A stretch of DNA of 64,000 nt from NCBI GenBank assembly GCA_031556725.1, contig JAVBSL010000010.1, forward strand, positions 124,001 to 188,000, read 5' to 3'. Shown here piece by piece: positions 53,179-61,881 of this stretch. The notes beneath the pieces were generated by a model. It did not search any database. It saw nothing but the letters and a program-made list of their open reading frames with translations, and was not told the DNA's origin. Numbering within the stretch: the stretch's first letter is position 1; every line of letters begins with the position of its first letter. The translations under genes and the position numbers were made by a program. The stretch comes from UBA935 sp031556725. GTDB taxonomy: Bacteria; Bacillota; Clostridia; Lachnospirales; Lachnospiraceae.

Positions 53179-53627
53179 TGTTCTTCCTTTTTGTTCCCTT
53201 TTTTAAAGATAAACAGTTTACTGAAGATATAGTTGCACAGGATAACAATAAAGTTACATACCATCTTGGAAATCACGTCATTGATATCCATCATATCGGT
53301 CATTACAAACATAATAATCTGTTCCAGGATTCCGGTTACCACTCTGGCACCCACGAAGCTCATAAATTCTTTCATCAGTTCGTTCATGCCGTTTAATTTA
53401 GTCTTGAATACAAAGGTGTGGTTGGTCCAATAAGCAAATATTACCGAAACCACCCAGGCAATCAGGGTTGCAATAGATACTAACAGCGGATGGTCCTTAT
53501 CGGCACCGATGGCCTGGGCGGCCAGCCAGTAGGCAACCATATTGACAATAAATGCTAAAAACCCAAAAATCAGATAATTAATTACTTCCTCATACTTCTT
53601 ATATTGCTTCCAAATAAATTCCCACAT
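53175..53627 (-). CDS. GtrA family membrane protein
   Basis: A 150-residue protein with four membrane helices, matching the GtrA family, which is thought to flip or present undecaprenyl-phosphate sugars. INYLIFGFLAFIVNMVAYWL near 16-35 opens the first helix. VSVIFAYWTNHTFVFKTK near 65-82 is a family signature, and FIVILCNYIFSKLFIFKK ends the protein. It lies between the ABC flippase (2-bp gap) and the acyltransferase. The two GtrB-like synthases elsewhere in this section are its natural partners, although they lie several genes away. Confidence 0.85.
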   Translation of the reverse strand: MWEFIWKQYKKYEEVINYLIFGFLAFIVNMVAYWLAAQAIGADKDHPLLVSIATLIAWVVSVIFAYWTNHTFVFKTKLNGMNELMKEFMSFVGARVVTGILEQIIMFVMTDMMDINDVISKMVCNFIVILCNYIFSKLFIFKKGNKKEEQ

Positions 53628-53629
53628 TG

Positions 53630-55381
53630 TTATCTTTCCCTTCCGGCTTTTCCGTTTTCTATTCGATAAACCATATCACACTTCTCAATGGTCTGCAGCC
53701 GATGAGCGATAATAATAAGTGTTTTGCGCCCATGGAGACGGTTAATGGAATCCATAATGGCGGCTTCGGTTTCGTTGTCCAAAGCTGAGGTAGCTTCATC
53801 CAGCACCAATACTTCCGGATCTTCAAATAAGGCCCTGGCAATGCCGATTCGCTGACGCTGGCCACCGGATATCCTGATCCCCCGTTCACCGATGCCGGTA
53901 TCCAAGCCCTCCGGCAATCCTTTCACAAACTCGTCCAACTGCGCTTCCTGTAAGGCACGCCATACTTTTCCATCATCAATATCTTCTTCGGCATAACCGA
54001 AAGCAACATTTTGGCGAATACTGGCATCAATCATAAAAATTGTCTGGGGAATATAACCGATATTTTTCAGCCAGGATTCATAGTGTGTTTGTACATCCAC
54101 GCCATCAGCCAGAATCGTTCCCGTCTGTAGTTTAAGCAGTCCCAGCATAATATCCACCACCGTGGTTTTTCCCGATCCGGAGGTTCCCACCACCCCAACC
54201 GCACTGCCGATGGGAATCTCCATGTCGGCGTGCTCAAAAATCAGCACATCGGTATTGGGGTATTTATAAGTAATATCATGAAGAAAGATTTTTTCATGAA
54301 TATCCAGCTTTTCCACGTTTTTCTTGCGGCGGTAAACTTCCTCATCATAAACTACATTTGTATCCTGGATATCCTCCTGCAGATTATCACTTACTCCCAT
54401 GAAGAAGGGCTCAAAATAAGCAATCGCTGTCAGATGGTTATTAATCCGGTTGGCACAGGGAATCAAACGCATGGCTGCCATTCCCATGGCGGTCAGGGTG
54501 GGCAGGAAGCTTTCCAGTGTAACTCCTCCCAATAACTGCATCATAATATAAAGAATCATCCCGGCCACTGCCACTGTTTCAATTAACAATCTGGGGGTGG
54601 CATTATACAAATTATACCGCTGTACGGCATTCACATAACCCAAACCGCATTTGGCATACTCGTTAATAAAATAATTTTCCTTATTGGCAATTTTAATTTC
54701 TTTGATTCCCATTACCGACTGGTCGATCCATTTATATAAGCCGCTGTAATATTCCTGATTCTCTTCTCCGGCTTTTTTCATAATCGGCTTCAGGGCAATC
54801 TTAATAATCAGCAACACTACTATCAGCAATCCGGCTACCACAACGGACATTACCGGGGATAAAATGATACAGACAGTAGCCAATCCCGCAAATATGATTC
54901 CTTCACTGATCAATTGCAGCAAGCTTAAGATCAGGCCGTACATATTATTTACATCCGAAGTGATGGTTCTTTGAATCACTGCCGTATCAGCATTCAGGTA
55001 GTACTCATAAGGACGTTTCATAAAATTGATCATCATCCTTCTGGATGTTGCAAATTGATTGGAATAAACAAATTTAAACTGCAGTTTGTTTTGAAAGAAC
55101 AGAAAAATATTCTTCAAAGCAAAAACCACAATCAATGCAACCATAACTACAACCGTAAACTGAGTGGTGTTCTGAAAGTGCAAGCCGTTATAAATAGGTG
55201 CCATATACCAGCTTGTCTGTACCGTGGTGGGATCCATTACTGCTGACACTACCGGTACGATCATAGTAATACCGGCGGTTTCCAGAATCGCCCCAATCAG
55301 CATCATAAATACCAGAAAGATCATCACTTTCTTTTGTTTCTTATCTAATAAAACATTCAGTTTTTTCAGTATTTTTCCCAT
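53630..55381 (-). CDS. PglK/MsbA-type ABC exporter (second copy)
   Basis: A 583-residue half-transporter with a six-helix permease (about 18-310) and an ATPase carrying Walker A GTSGSGKT, signature ISGGQRQRIGIARAL, Walker B VLVLDEATSALD and the IIAHRL His switch. Sequence layout is close to the transporter at 8901-10664, including LLDKKQKKVMIF and the GxxETxGxxxxVPV block. It should flip a lipid-linked glycan. An extended -10 promoter lies 40-60 bp upstream, so it may head its own transcription unit with gtrA and the acyltransferase. Confidence 0.88.
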   Translation of the reverse strand: MGKILKKLNVLLDKKQKKVMIFLVFMMLIGAILETAGITMIVPVVSAVMDPTTVQTSWYMAPIYNGLHFQNTTQFTVVVMVALIVVFALKNIFLFFQNKLQFKFVYSNQFATSRRMMINFMKRPYEYYLNADTAVIQRTITSDVNNMYGLILSLLQLISEGIIFAGLATVCIILSPVMSVVVAGLLIVVLLIIKIALKPIMKKAGEENQEYYSGLYKWIDQSVMGIKEIKIANKENYFINEYAKCGLGYVNAVQRYNLYNATPRLLIETVAVAGMILYIMMQLLGGVTLESFLPTLTAMGMAAMRLIPCANRINNHLTAIAYFEPFFMGVSDNLQEDIQDTNVVYDEEVYRRKKNVEKLDIHEKIFLHDITYKYPNTDVLIFEHADMEIPIGSAVGVVGTSGSGKTTVVDIMLGLLKLQTGTILADGVDVQTHYESWLKNIGYIPQTIFMIDASIRQNVAFGYAEEDIDDGKVWRALQEAQLDEFVKGLPEGLDTGIGERGIRISGGQRQRIGIARALFEDPEVLVLDEATSALDNETEAAIMDSINRLHGRKTLIIIAHRLQTIEKCDMVYRIENGKAGRER

Positions 55382-55420
55382 TTATTCCATTTCCTTACAG
55401 TTCTGTCAAAATATCCTTAT

Positions 55421-55449
55421 ATTTTAGCACAATTTCAAATACGCCGCAA
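55421..55449 (-). promoter_or_regulatory. Candidate promoter before the second ABC exporter
   Basis: On the minus strand TTGCGG (55444-55449), 17 bp, then TGC-TAAAAT (TAAAAT at 55421-55426, extended -10). It lies in the 75-bp gap after the CotH gene, 40 bp before the exporter ATG. Confidence 0.5.
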
Positions 55450-55456
55450 TAGTTGC

Positions 55457-57475
55457 TCACTCCAGCCATGCCCATTGGGCGTCAAAATCCATATCGCTGT
55501 AGATAGGCCGGTATTGATCATAAGCCATCAGCGGATTCTTTCGATAAGCAAACTTTATAAAAACAGCACCATTATGGCTTATGGGAATCGGGTGCTGGGG
55601 CGGTGCTTCCCCATCTTTAACATATATCCTTTTCCAGATCATCTCATCCACATAAAGCGATAAGCAATGATAAGTCTCATTTCCAATCCATACGTCATCC
55701 AGAAATTGTTTTCTCTGCCCGATAAAATGTTTCAGATACCTTACGCTATCTTCAAAAGTCTCATAATACCGATACCGGTTAACCATACTCTGCCAGCGGA
55801 TATTATTGCAGTCGATCGCCTGACTGTAAGCTGCACTGAGTTCCTCAATCTGTTCTTTTTGCATTGCATCCAGGATCGGAACAGCTTCCTGCTGATAGCA
55901 GACTTTTACCGCTTCCTTAAAGTCTGCTTGCTGATATAAATTTTTGAACAGGTCGGTTCCGTAAATATGATCATTCAGCATGGTAATCCCCATGGGATTA
56001 CTGTTTATATCATCCAGATTGCAATTTCCGAATACCACATCATAATCCCAAAGGGGACCGGCAAAAAGTTTCGTGCTTATACTGTCGGCGGGCTTATAGA
56101 AAAAGCTGCTGGTTGCACCACCGTCATAATTTTTGGATATTTCCTCCACCAGGTATTTTTTTACAAAGGAATCCATATCTATATACTCACTGTAGTGTTT
56201 GCCGGTCTGGGGATTAATTCCATCCTCTGCTCCCGTTGCATCCTCCAGCTCCTGTACCAGATTGGCAATGTAATTGACCTGCTCGAAAGACGCATGTTCA
56301 GGACTTATAATAGAATAGTACTCCCCCTGTTCAGTCTTAAAACCACTGATGGTCTCCTGATTATATCTGACTTCCAGTTCCCGTTCGATCAGATAGCCTC
56401 CGCTGATATCATCCGGATTATAATCCAGATCAACCCATTTCCGGCTTCCATCCTCCGTTTCCATTCTATCCAATTTTTCCATTTCCACATTCTGATATAC
56501 GGATGCGGTTTCAGCTTCCAAATCCCGAATGTCTACCCGGTCTTCACCAACCTGTACTTTTTCACACAAGTAGTAGCTGCCTGCATATTCCCCGTTGCAA
56601 TACAACGAAACCGCAGTTCCCTGAGGGGTAAAAGATAAGCCCAGTTTTTCTCCCATGGACAAAACCAGTTCATTTCTCATCTGGGTGTCATCATAGCCAT
56701 TCGCCAGAAGATTCCACGTTTTGCTCTTTCCGAAACCAAACAGATCGGTGCTTTTTTCCAGTTTTATGCTGTAAGGTCTTTTCTCCAGGGTCCATGTGCT
56801 GTTACCTCTTCCGCTGATTTTTTCCAAACCACCCCGATAGATTATCTTACCGTCAATATCATAAACAGAAGCCTGACCTTCTTCCTCATTCCTTTTATCC
56901 TCATGAATATAGTCCATATTCCCTGATTTCGTATCGATAAACAGCGTTGGCAGATTTGCGGTATAGCGGAAGATCACTGTGGCATCCACCAGTAAATTTT
57001 CCTCCTTGCCATATATCTGCAGTGAATAATCCTTATCCCACTCTATGTCCTTCAGCACATCTCCCTCTTTCAGTGTTTTTCCGCCGATTTGAATATATCC
57101 GTCGGTGGCAAACTCTGAAATGCTGATTTCACAATCCGGTGATGCAGCATAAGCCGGTAAGAAAAAGTAACCTGTACTTTCGCCTTCCTCCCGCCACAGC
57201 GCTACTTCACTGGCTTGATCTTTCATTTGCACCTGTAAGGTCACATCCCGGTTATTAACTGAACTCTCCGGCTGATTGACCTCAGCACCTTCCTGTTCCT
57301 TTGATGCTGCCTTGCTTTTGCTCATTTCCTGAGCCGGTTCATCCGGCTGCAGGGAAACCTTACTTTTCGTCCATTCCCTGATTACATTCCGCAGGGGATA
57401 GTACAAAAAAAGCAGCGTAACTAAAACCGTGCCTGCTATTGCCAATATTGTCATTAGTTTTTTGATTTTTTCCAC
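55457..57475 (-). CDS. Membrane-anchored CotH family kinase-like protein
   Basis: A 672-residue protein with one N-terminal membrane helix (7-27), a charged Lys/Glu/Ser linker (30-75), an unassigned domain (about 78-175) and a CotH domain (about 178-560). CotH signatures are visible: SGRGNSTW at 221-228, RPYSIKLEK, LLANGYDDTQMRNEL and LYCNGEYAGSYYLCEKV. GPLWDYDVVFGN has Asp477 and Asp479 in the kinase metal position. CotH of Bacillus phosphorylates spore-coat proteins; here the protein is oriented outside the cell and sits in a glycan cluster. Possible roles are protein or glycan phosphorylation. It follows the GT52-type gene by 16 bp. Confidence 0.85.
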   Translation of the reverse strand: MEKIKKLMTILAIAGTVLVTLLFLYYPLRNVIREWTKSKVSLQPDEPAQEMSKSKAASKEQEGAEVNQPESSVNNRDVTLQVQMKDQASEVALWREEGESTGYFFLPAYAASPDCEISISEFATDGYIQIGGKTLKEGDVLKDIEWDKDYSLQIYGKEENLLVDATVIFRYTANLPTLFIDTKSGNMDYIHEDKRNEEEGQASVYDIDGKIIYRGGLEKISGRGNSTWTLEKRPYSIKLEKSTDLFGFGKSKTWNLLANGYDDTQMRNELVLSMGEKLGLSFTPQGTAVSLYCNGEYAGSYYLCEKVQVGEDRVDIRDLEAETASVYQNVEMEKLDRMETEDGSRKWVDLDYNPDDISGGYLIERELEVRYNQETISGFKTEQGEYYSIISPEHASFEQVNYIANLVQELEDATGAEDGINPQTGKHYSEYIDMDSFVKKYLVEEISKNYDGGATSSFFYKPADSISTKLFAGPLWDYDVVFGNCNLDDINSNPMGITMLNDHIYGTDLFKNLYQQADFKEAVKVCYQQEAVPILDAMQKEQIEELSAAYSQAIDCNNIRWQSMVNRYRYYETFEDSVRYLKHFIGQRKQFLDDVWIGNETYHCLSLYVDEMIWKRIYVKDGEAPPQHPIPISHNGAVFIKFAYRKNPLMAYDQYRPIYSDMDFDAQWAWLE

Positions 57476-57491
57476 TTAACCTTCACCCTAA

Positions 57492-58574
57492 CTAGTATAT
57501 TTGTTCATTCTGCCGGTGAATCTCCGGTGCTTCATACCGATCCATAAAGTCTTCCCCCAAGAAAAGAATCTCTTTGGCAAACTTAATGGAGGACGGCACC
57601 GTAAATACCGAAACTACGCGTTCAAATTCCAATCCCTTAATAAAATTCAACATTTCCATGGGAAACATACCATCCAATACAATGTGCTCCGGAAACAACT
57701 CCCGGTAGTCTAAAACATCCCGGGGATGAGGTTTTAAGATAATCTGTGCCGGTCTTCCGTCTACCACCCCATAATCCCTGATAATATCTTTAAAAATAAT
57801 TTCTCTTGTCTGCAAATCACACAGCGGCTCGGTCAAAACCAAAACCCTTTTCCCCGCGTGGCCGCCCTCCTGCAGTTTCCCTTTAAGACCCGGCAGGTCT
57901 TCCATAAAAATGGAAAGCAGTATCTCTTTGGCCTCTTCGGTTAATCCATCCACTAACTCTTCTCTGGACTGTTCGATATATTTGGGACAGGGATAAGGCA
58001 ATACCGAAAGGTCGTTAACCTCCATGTCCATACAGTACTTTCCATATCCGTTCTGGATAAAAATCAGATTTCGGGCAGACATCCAGGCCTTAAACCCAAA
58101 ATGTCCCCGGTTATCATAACGGGCCGTATCGTAATATTGAATGCAATTCAGCCCATCCTCCAGAGCATGATAATAAATCTTCTTATAGTTCAGATAGTAT
58201 CCGATGGGATCGGAATCGCAAAACACATATATATCCTGATACTCCTCAAAGTTCACCGGAACATATGGGCTTTGCAGTTTCCCGAACATCTTGGTAAACT
58301 TCATCCGGGAAAGCATATTGAAAAGCAGGTTTCCTTTGTCGGTATGATATGCCTTTAATTCCGGAAAAAAGCTTTCTTCCTTTTCATCAAACGTGGTCAC
58401 CTGCTCAAACAGACCGGACTCCTCCGCCCGCCTTTTCAAATCACCAAAGTCGTTAGACATCCGGCTTAAGACCAGGGTTGCCGTTCCGGTCTGGGGCTTA
58501 TGAATCCATAATTCCTTCAGGCAGGCGATATAAACATGATAATAGGTATGACATACATATATCCGTTCCTTCAT
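57492..58574 (-). CDS. GT52-type sialyltransferase-like glycosyltransferase
   Basis: A 360-residue protein with the usual features of bacterial sialyltransferases of the GT52/GT38 type. It begins ERIYVCHTYYHVYIACLKEL. ALEDGLN holds the D/E-D/E-G motif near 136-142, ILKPHPRD near 281-288 is the HP motif, and VFTVPSSIKFAKE near 322-334 is the S motif. The fold transfers nonulosonic acids from CMP-linked donors. It lies next to pseG, so the donor is probably CMP-pseudaminic acid rather than CMP-Neu5Ac. Acceptor not known. It starts 12 bp after pseG stops. Confidence 0.8.
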   Translation of the reverse strand: MKERIYVCHTYYHVYIACLKELWIHKPQTGTATLVLSRMSNDFGDLKRRAEESGLFEQVTTFDEKEESFFPELKAYHTDKGNLLFNMLSRMKFTKMFGKLQSPYVPVNFEEYQDIYVFCDSDPIGYYLNYKKIYYHALEDGLNCIQYYDTARYDNRGHFGFKAWMSARNLIFIQNGYGKYCMDMEVNDLSVLPYPCPKYIEQSREELVDGLTEEAKEILLSIFMEDLPGLKGKLQEGGHAGKRVLVLTEPLCDLQTREIIFKDIIRDYGVVDGRPAQIILKPHPRDVLDYRELFPEHIVLDGMFPMEMLNFIKGLEFERVVSVFTVPSSIKFAKEILFLGEDFMDRYEAPEIHRQNEQIY

Positions 58575-58586
58575 ATACCGTTTCCG

Positions 58587-59600
58587 TTATCCTTTCAGTA
58601 GTTCATCCACGATTCGGGCAGTGCCCTTTCCGTCTACCAGCCGGCGCATAATCTCCGACTGCTGCCGGCGCAGATCCGGACTGTCCGTCAGCTTCTTAAT
58701 TTGCTGTCCGAAGTCTTGTCCTCTTTCATAGACCACCGCCTGGCTGCGGGCAAAGCTCTCGGCTCCGGGTATTTGATTGGCAGCCATGGTAAAGCAAATG
58801 GTGGGGACTCCCACCGCACACAATTCATATAAGGTGGTTCCGGCGGCAGAAATTGCCAGATCACACCTGTTCATCAGCTCTGCCATATTCTGCACACCTT
58901 CGTGAAGACAAATTCCTTTCTGTTCACGGATGGCTTCTTTCAGCCTCTCCCTGTGCCTGTTCAGTGCCCCTATTACGATATGAACCGTGATGGTTTCGTC
59001 TCTTACTGCCAAAACACTTTCCAGTATCTTTCCGGTCAGATTATCTTCGTCTGTACCACCGGTGGTTATCAGGATATCCCTAACCTTTTCCTTTACCGCA
59101 TAGGGTGTTTCCCGAAACTGCTCTCTTAACGGTGTATAAGCGGCACCCAAAAGCTGTCTTTGGGACTTCATATAGGCATTTTGATATAACGGCAAGTCTT
59201 CCGGCATTATTACATCATAGTTGATTACGGTATCCACCGGATAGTCAAAGGACCGGATATCATCCAGATAAAATACCTTTGTATACTTCCCCAGTATTTC
59301 CAGATAGTGAGCTGTTACAAAGTAAGAATCCAGCAGCAGCGCTTCCGGCCTTTCCTGTTTCAGCATTTCTGTCAGCACCGGAAGTTCTTCCTCCGGGCAA
59401 CGATAATCACTCTGTAATACTGTTATCTTAAAGCTTTCCCCTAACCCGCATAAACTTTTCAGTATTCTTTCACTTTCTTCATCCGCTACCACAAAATGAA
59501 CCGGAACATTTCTTCTTACGCACTCTTTAGCAATCGTCAAAGTGCGCATCAAATGTCCGGTTGCAATATGCCGGTTGCCATCAACGCGAATCAGTATCAT
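58587..59600 (-). CDS. pseG: PseG-type UDP-sugar hydrolase of pseudaminic acid synthesis
   Basis: A 337-residue GT-B-like hydrolase. It opens ILIRVDGNRHIATGHLMRTLTIA, where the G-x2-GH-x2-R motif and its His are the catalytic block of PseG. ITTGGTDEDN near 188-197 and SAAGTTLYELCAVGVP near 254-269 bind the nucleotide. PseG cuts UDP from UDP-2,4-diacetamido-2,4,6-trideoxy-L-altrose, giving the free sugar used by PseI. The start at 59600 has GGGAGG 7 bp upstream and an ATGA overlap with pseI; a start at 59615 is rejected. It is a strong marker for pseudaminic rather than legionaminic acid, because no epimerase of the NeuC type is present. Confidence 0.88.
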   Translation of the reverse strand: MILIRVDGNRHIATGHLMRTLTIAKECVRRNVPVHFVVADEESERILKSLCGLGESFKITVLQSDYRCPEEELPVLTEMLKQERPEALLLDSYFVTAHYLEILGKYTKVFYLDDIRSFDYPVDTVINYDVIMPEDLPLYQNAYMKSQRQLLGAAYTPLREQFRETPYAVKEKVRDILITTGGTDEDNLTGKILESVLAVRDETITVHIVIGALNRHRERLKEAIREQKGICLHEGVQNMAELMNRCDLAISAAGTTLYELCAVGVPTICFTMAANQIPGAESFARSQAVVYERGQDFGQQIKKLTDSPDLRRQQSEIMRRLVDGKGTARIVDELLKG

Positions 59601-60649
59601 AAAATAACCTCCCAACTAAGAGGGGTTCCCTTCTTTAAGTCCACCTTGGCTCTTTTTCCCAAAACATCTTCGTAATGCATGGTATGAAGGCCGTTTCCCG
59701 GCCGGATAGAACGGATATTTTCCGGGGTCAACACTTCTCCGGCTGTAATATCGGCTACCACAAAAAGCGAGCGTGAGCCTTCATGTTCAATTTTCTGCGT
59801 CTTTGTCAAGGTATACTCTGCACTGCCCAAGGCCTTATCCATAATCCGGATATCCCGTACCATGGCGGCAAATTCCTCCGGTTCCATGGAAAAAGAAGAA
59901 TCAGGTCCCCCATCGGCCCGCCTTAAGGTAAGATGCTTCTCCACCATTCTGGCTCCCAGTGCCACTGCTCCGGCAGCAACCGTTCCGCCCATACTATGAT
60001 CAGAAATACCCACCAGACAGTCATAGGTTTCAGCCAAAGCAGGAATGGTCCGCAGGTTAATCTCTTCATAAGGGGTGGGATAAGATGAAACACATTTTAA
60101 CAGAATAATATCTTCGTTGCCTTCTTCCCTGCAGGTGTCCAGTGCTCTTCTAATATCTTCGGGATAAGCAATGCCGGTGGCAAAAATAATCGGTTTCTGC
60201 AGTTTTGCTATTTTACGGATTAAGGGAATATCATTGATTTCATAGGATGCCACTTTATAGGCCGGCATCTTCATGGATTCCATAAAGTCCACCGCCGTAA
60301 AGTCAAACGGCGAAGAAAAGCATATAAGACCCAGCTTCTGCGCCTCTTCCATCAGTTTGGGCTGCCACTCCCAGGGCGTATATGCCTCCTGATATAACTG
60401 ATACAGCGTCATCCCGTCCCAAACGGTTCCCTGGGTAATCTGAAAATAATCACTGTCACAGTCAATGGTAATGGTATCCGCCGTATAAGTCTGCAGCTTA
60501 ACGGCATCCGCACCGGCCTCTTTGGCCGCGTGAATGACCTCCACCGCCCGGTTGTAATCCTGATTGTGATTGGCCGAAATCTCCGCAACGATAAACGCCG
60601 GTGAAGAGGAACTGATTATATGATTTTCGATTTTAACCGATTTGTTCAT
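59597..60649 (-). CDS. pseI: Pseudaminic acid synthase
   Basis: A 350-residue NeuB-family synthase. It condenses phosphoenolpyruvate with 6-deoxy-AltdiNAc to give pseudaminic acid. The barrel domain (about 15-270) has FIVAEISANHNQD, KLQTYTADTITIDCDSDYF, CFSSPFDFTAVDFMES and GISDHSMGG. These blocks match PseI more closely than NeuB of sialic acid synthesis. The C-terminal SAF antifreeze-like domain (about 290-350) has RSLFVVADITAGEVLTPENI and LGKRAKVDLKKGTPL. Its stop overlaps the pseG start. It follows the decarboxylase-like gene by 23 bp. Confidence 0.93.
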   Translation of the reverse strand: MNKSVKIENHIISSSSPAFIVAEISANHNQDYNRAVEVIHAAKEAGADAVKLQTYTADTITIDCDSDYFQITQGTVWDGMTLYQLYQEAYTPWEWQPKLMEEAQKLGLICFSSPFDFTAVDFMESMKMPAYKVASYEINDIPLIRKIAKLQKPIIFATGIAYPEDIRRALDTCREEGNEDIILLKCVSSYPTPYEEINLRTIPALAETYDCLVGISDHSMGGTVAAGAVALGARMVEKHLTLRRADGGPDSSFSMEPEEFAAMVRDIRIMDKALGSAEYTLTKTQKIEHEGSRSLFVVADITAGEVLTPENIRSIRPGNGLHTMHYEDVLGKRAKVDLKKGTPLSWEVIL

Positions 60650-60672
60650 CTGTCTGTTTCCTTTTGCTTAAT

Positions 60673-61881
60673 TTACCAAAAATTTTTCTGCAAATATTCG
60701 TCATTTCCCCAGGCTTCCCTGGCTGTAAAAAGACTGCCGTCAGTTCTCTCGATATATACCTTGGGAAGGTACTGAATAAACAATGGGTTCAAGCACATGG
60801 TATAGCCACCGGCAGTATCATAAACAATCCGGTCACCTGGTTTAAGGGCCTTGCCCTCCCTGATTTCAAACAGCCTGTCATACTCCATGCAGGTAAACCC
60901 GCACACCCACTGGCTAACCTCCGGTTCCCGCTGTTCCAGGGGAAATGCTTCTTCCTCATACACAATATGATGAGGATAAACATGCCTGGTTACTAAGGGA
61001 TTCAAATTGGTACGGCTGCCATCGGTTACAATATATTTATGATTTCGTATATCCTTAATATCTTTTACAATAGTTTCAAAGGTGGTTGCTCTGGATATCA
61101 GAGAAACTCCGGGTTCCGCAATCAGTTTTGTGTTAGCCGGATCAAAATATTCTCTTAATTCCCTGCCGATTTCTTTAAAATAATCCCGGTAATCCGGCTT
61201 GTCATCCCGACCGCCGAAATAACCGCCGCCCATATCCACAAAAGATAACCGGAGTTGATATTCAGACGCTATTTTTACTGCCATCCGGGCCAACGCTCCG
61301 TATACCTGTACCGTCCTGGACTGGGTGGAGGAATGCAGATGCAAGCCGGCCACTGTAACATTCGAGAGCTTTTCAATTTTTCGGATAGCCTGTTCTAAAA
61401 CGCCATTCTCATAGCAATAGCCGAAACGGCCGCCCTCTTCTTCCACCAGTTCCTCTTCCGGACACCACCTGGCAATATCACAATTTACCCGCAGGCCTAT
61501 GCCTAACTGCTTGTCCGGGTAAATCCCGGCAAGCTCTTCGATCCACTCTAATTCCTCAGTGGAATCCATATTCAAATAGCCGCCGGCCACTATAATGCGT
61601 TCAAATATTTTTTTATTTTTAATGGGGCCGTTATAAATAATCTGATGATCGGCATACCCTAACCGGCGAACCAGATCATATTCGGTTTCGGATACTACCT
61701 CTGCATAAAACGCTTCTTCCTTTAAATAGTGAAGCAGCCAGGGCAAAGAATTGGTCTTCACCGAATAGCCTGCCACATAGTTTCCCCAGTTATCCTGTAA
61801 TGCCTGTTTTAGTAATTGGATGTCCTGTTGCAAATCATTTTCTTTTATTCTGAAAAAAGGGGTTGGAATCTTCTCTTTCAC
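60673..61881 (-). CDS. PLP-dependent LysA-like (group IV) decarboxylase-type enzyme
   Basis: A 402-residue enzyme of the alanine-racemase-fold decarboxylase group. The PLP-lysine is Lys42 in GYSVKTNSLPW. GLHLHSSTQ near 179-187, the phosphate-binding MGGGYFGG near 217-224, EPGVSLI at 256-262, Cys331 in GFTCMEYD and TAGGYTMCLNPLF near 356-368 complete the site. Diaminopimelate, ornithine and carboxynorspermidine decarboxylases share it. It overlaps pseF by 4 bp and precedes pseI, so it is embedded in the pseudaminic acid genes, where no such step is known. It may make a small amine or amino acid to be attached to the sugar; that is inference. Confidence 0.82.
   Translation of the reverse strand: MKEKIPTPFFRIKENDLQQDIQLLKQALQDNWGNYVAGYSVKTNSLPWLLHYLKEEAFYAEVVSETEYDLVRRLGYADHQIIYNGPIKNKKIFERIIVAGGYLNMDSTEELEWIEELAGIYPDKQLGIGLRVNCDIARWCPEEELVEEEGGRFGYCYENGVLEQAIRKIEKLSNVTVAGLHLHSSTQSRTVQVYGALARMAVKIASEYQLRLSFVDMGGGYFGGRDDKPDYRDYFKEIGRELREYFDPANTKLIAEPGVSLISRATTFETIVKDIKDIRNHKYIVTDGSRTNLNPLVTRHVYPHHIVYEEEAFPLEQREPEVSQWVCGFTCMEYDRLFEIREGKALKPGDRIVYDTAGGYTMCLNPLFIQYLPKVYIERTDGSLFTAREAWGNDEYLQKNFW

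Noticed and set aside
55967..56638. A 223-codon open frame on the plus strand inside the CotH gene
   Set aside because: It lies fully antisense to a well-supported gene, reads as hydrophobic low-information protein and has no ribosome site; it mirrors the codon bias of the real gene.
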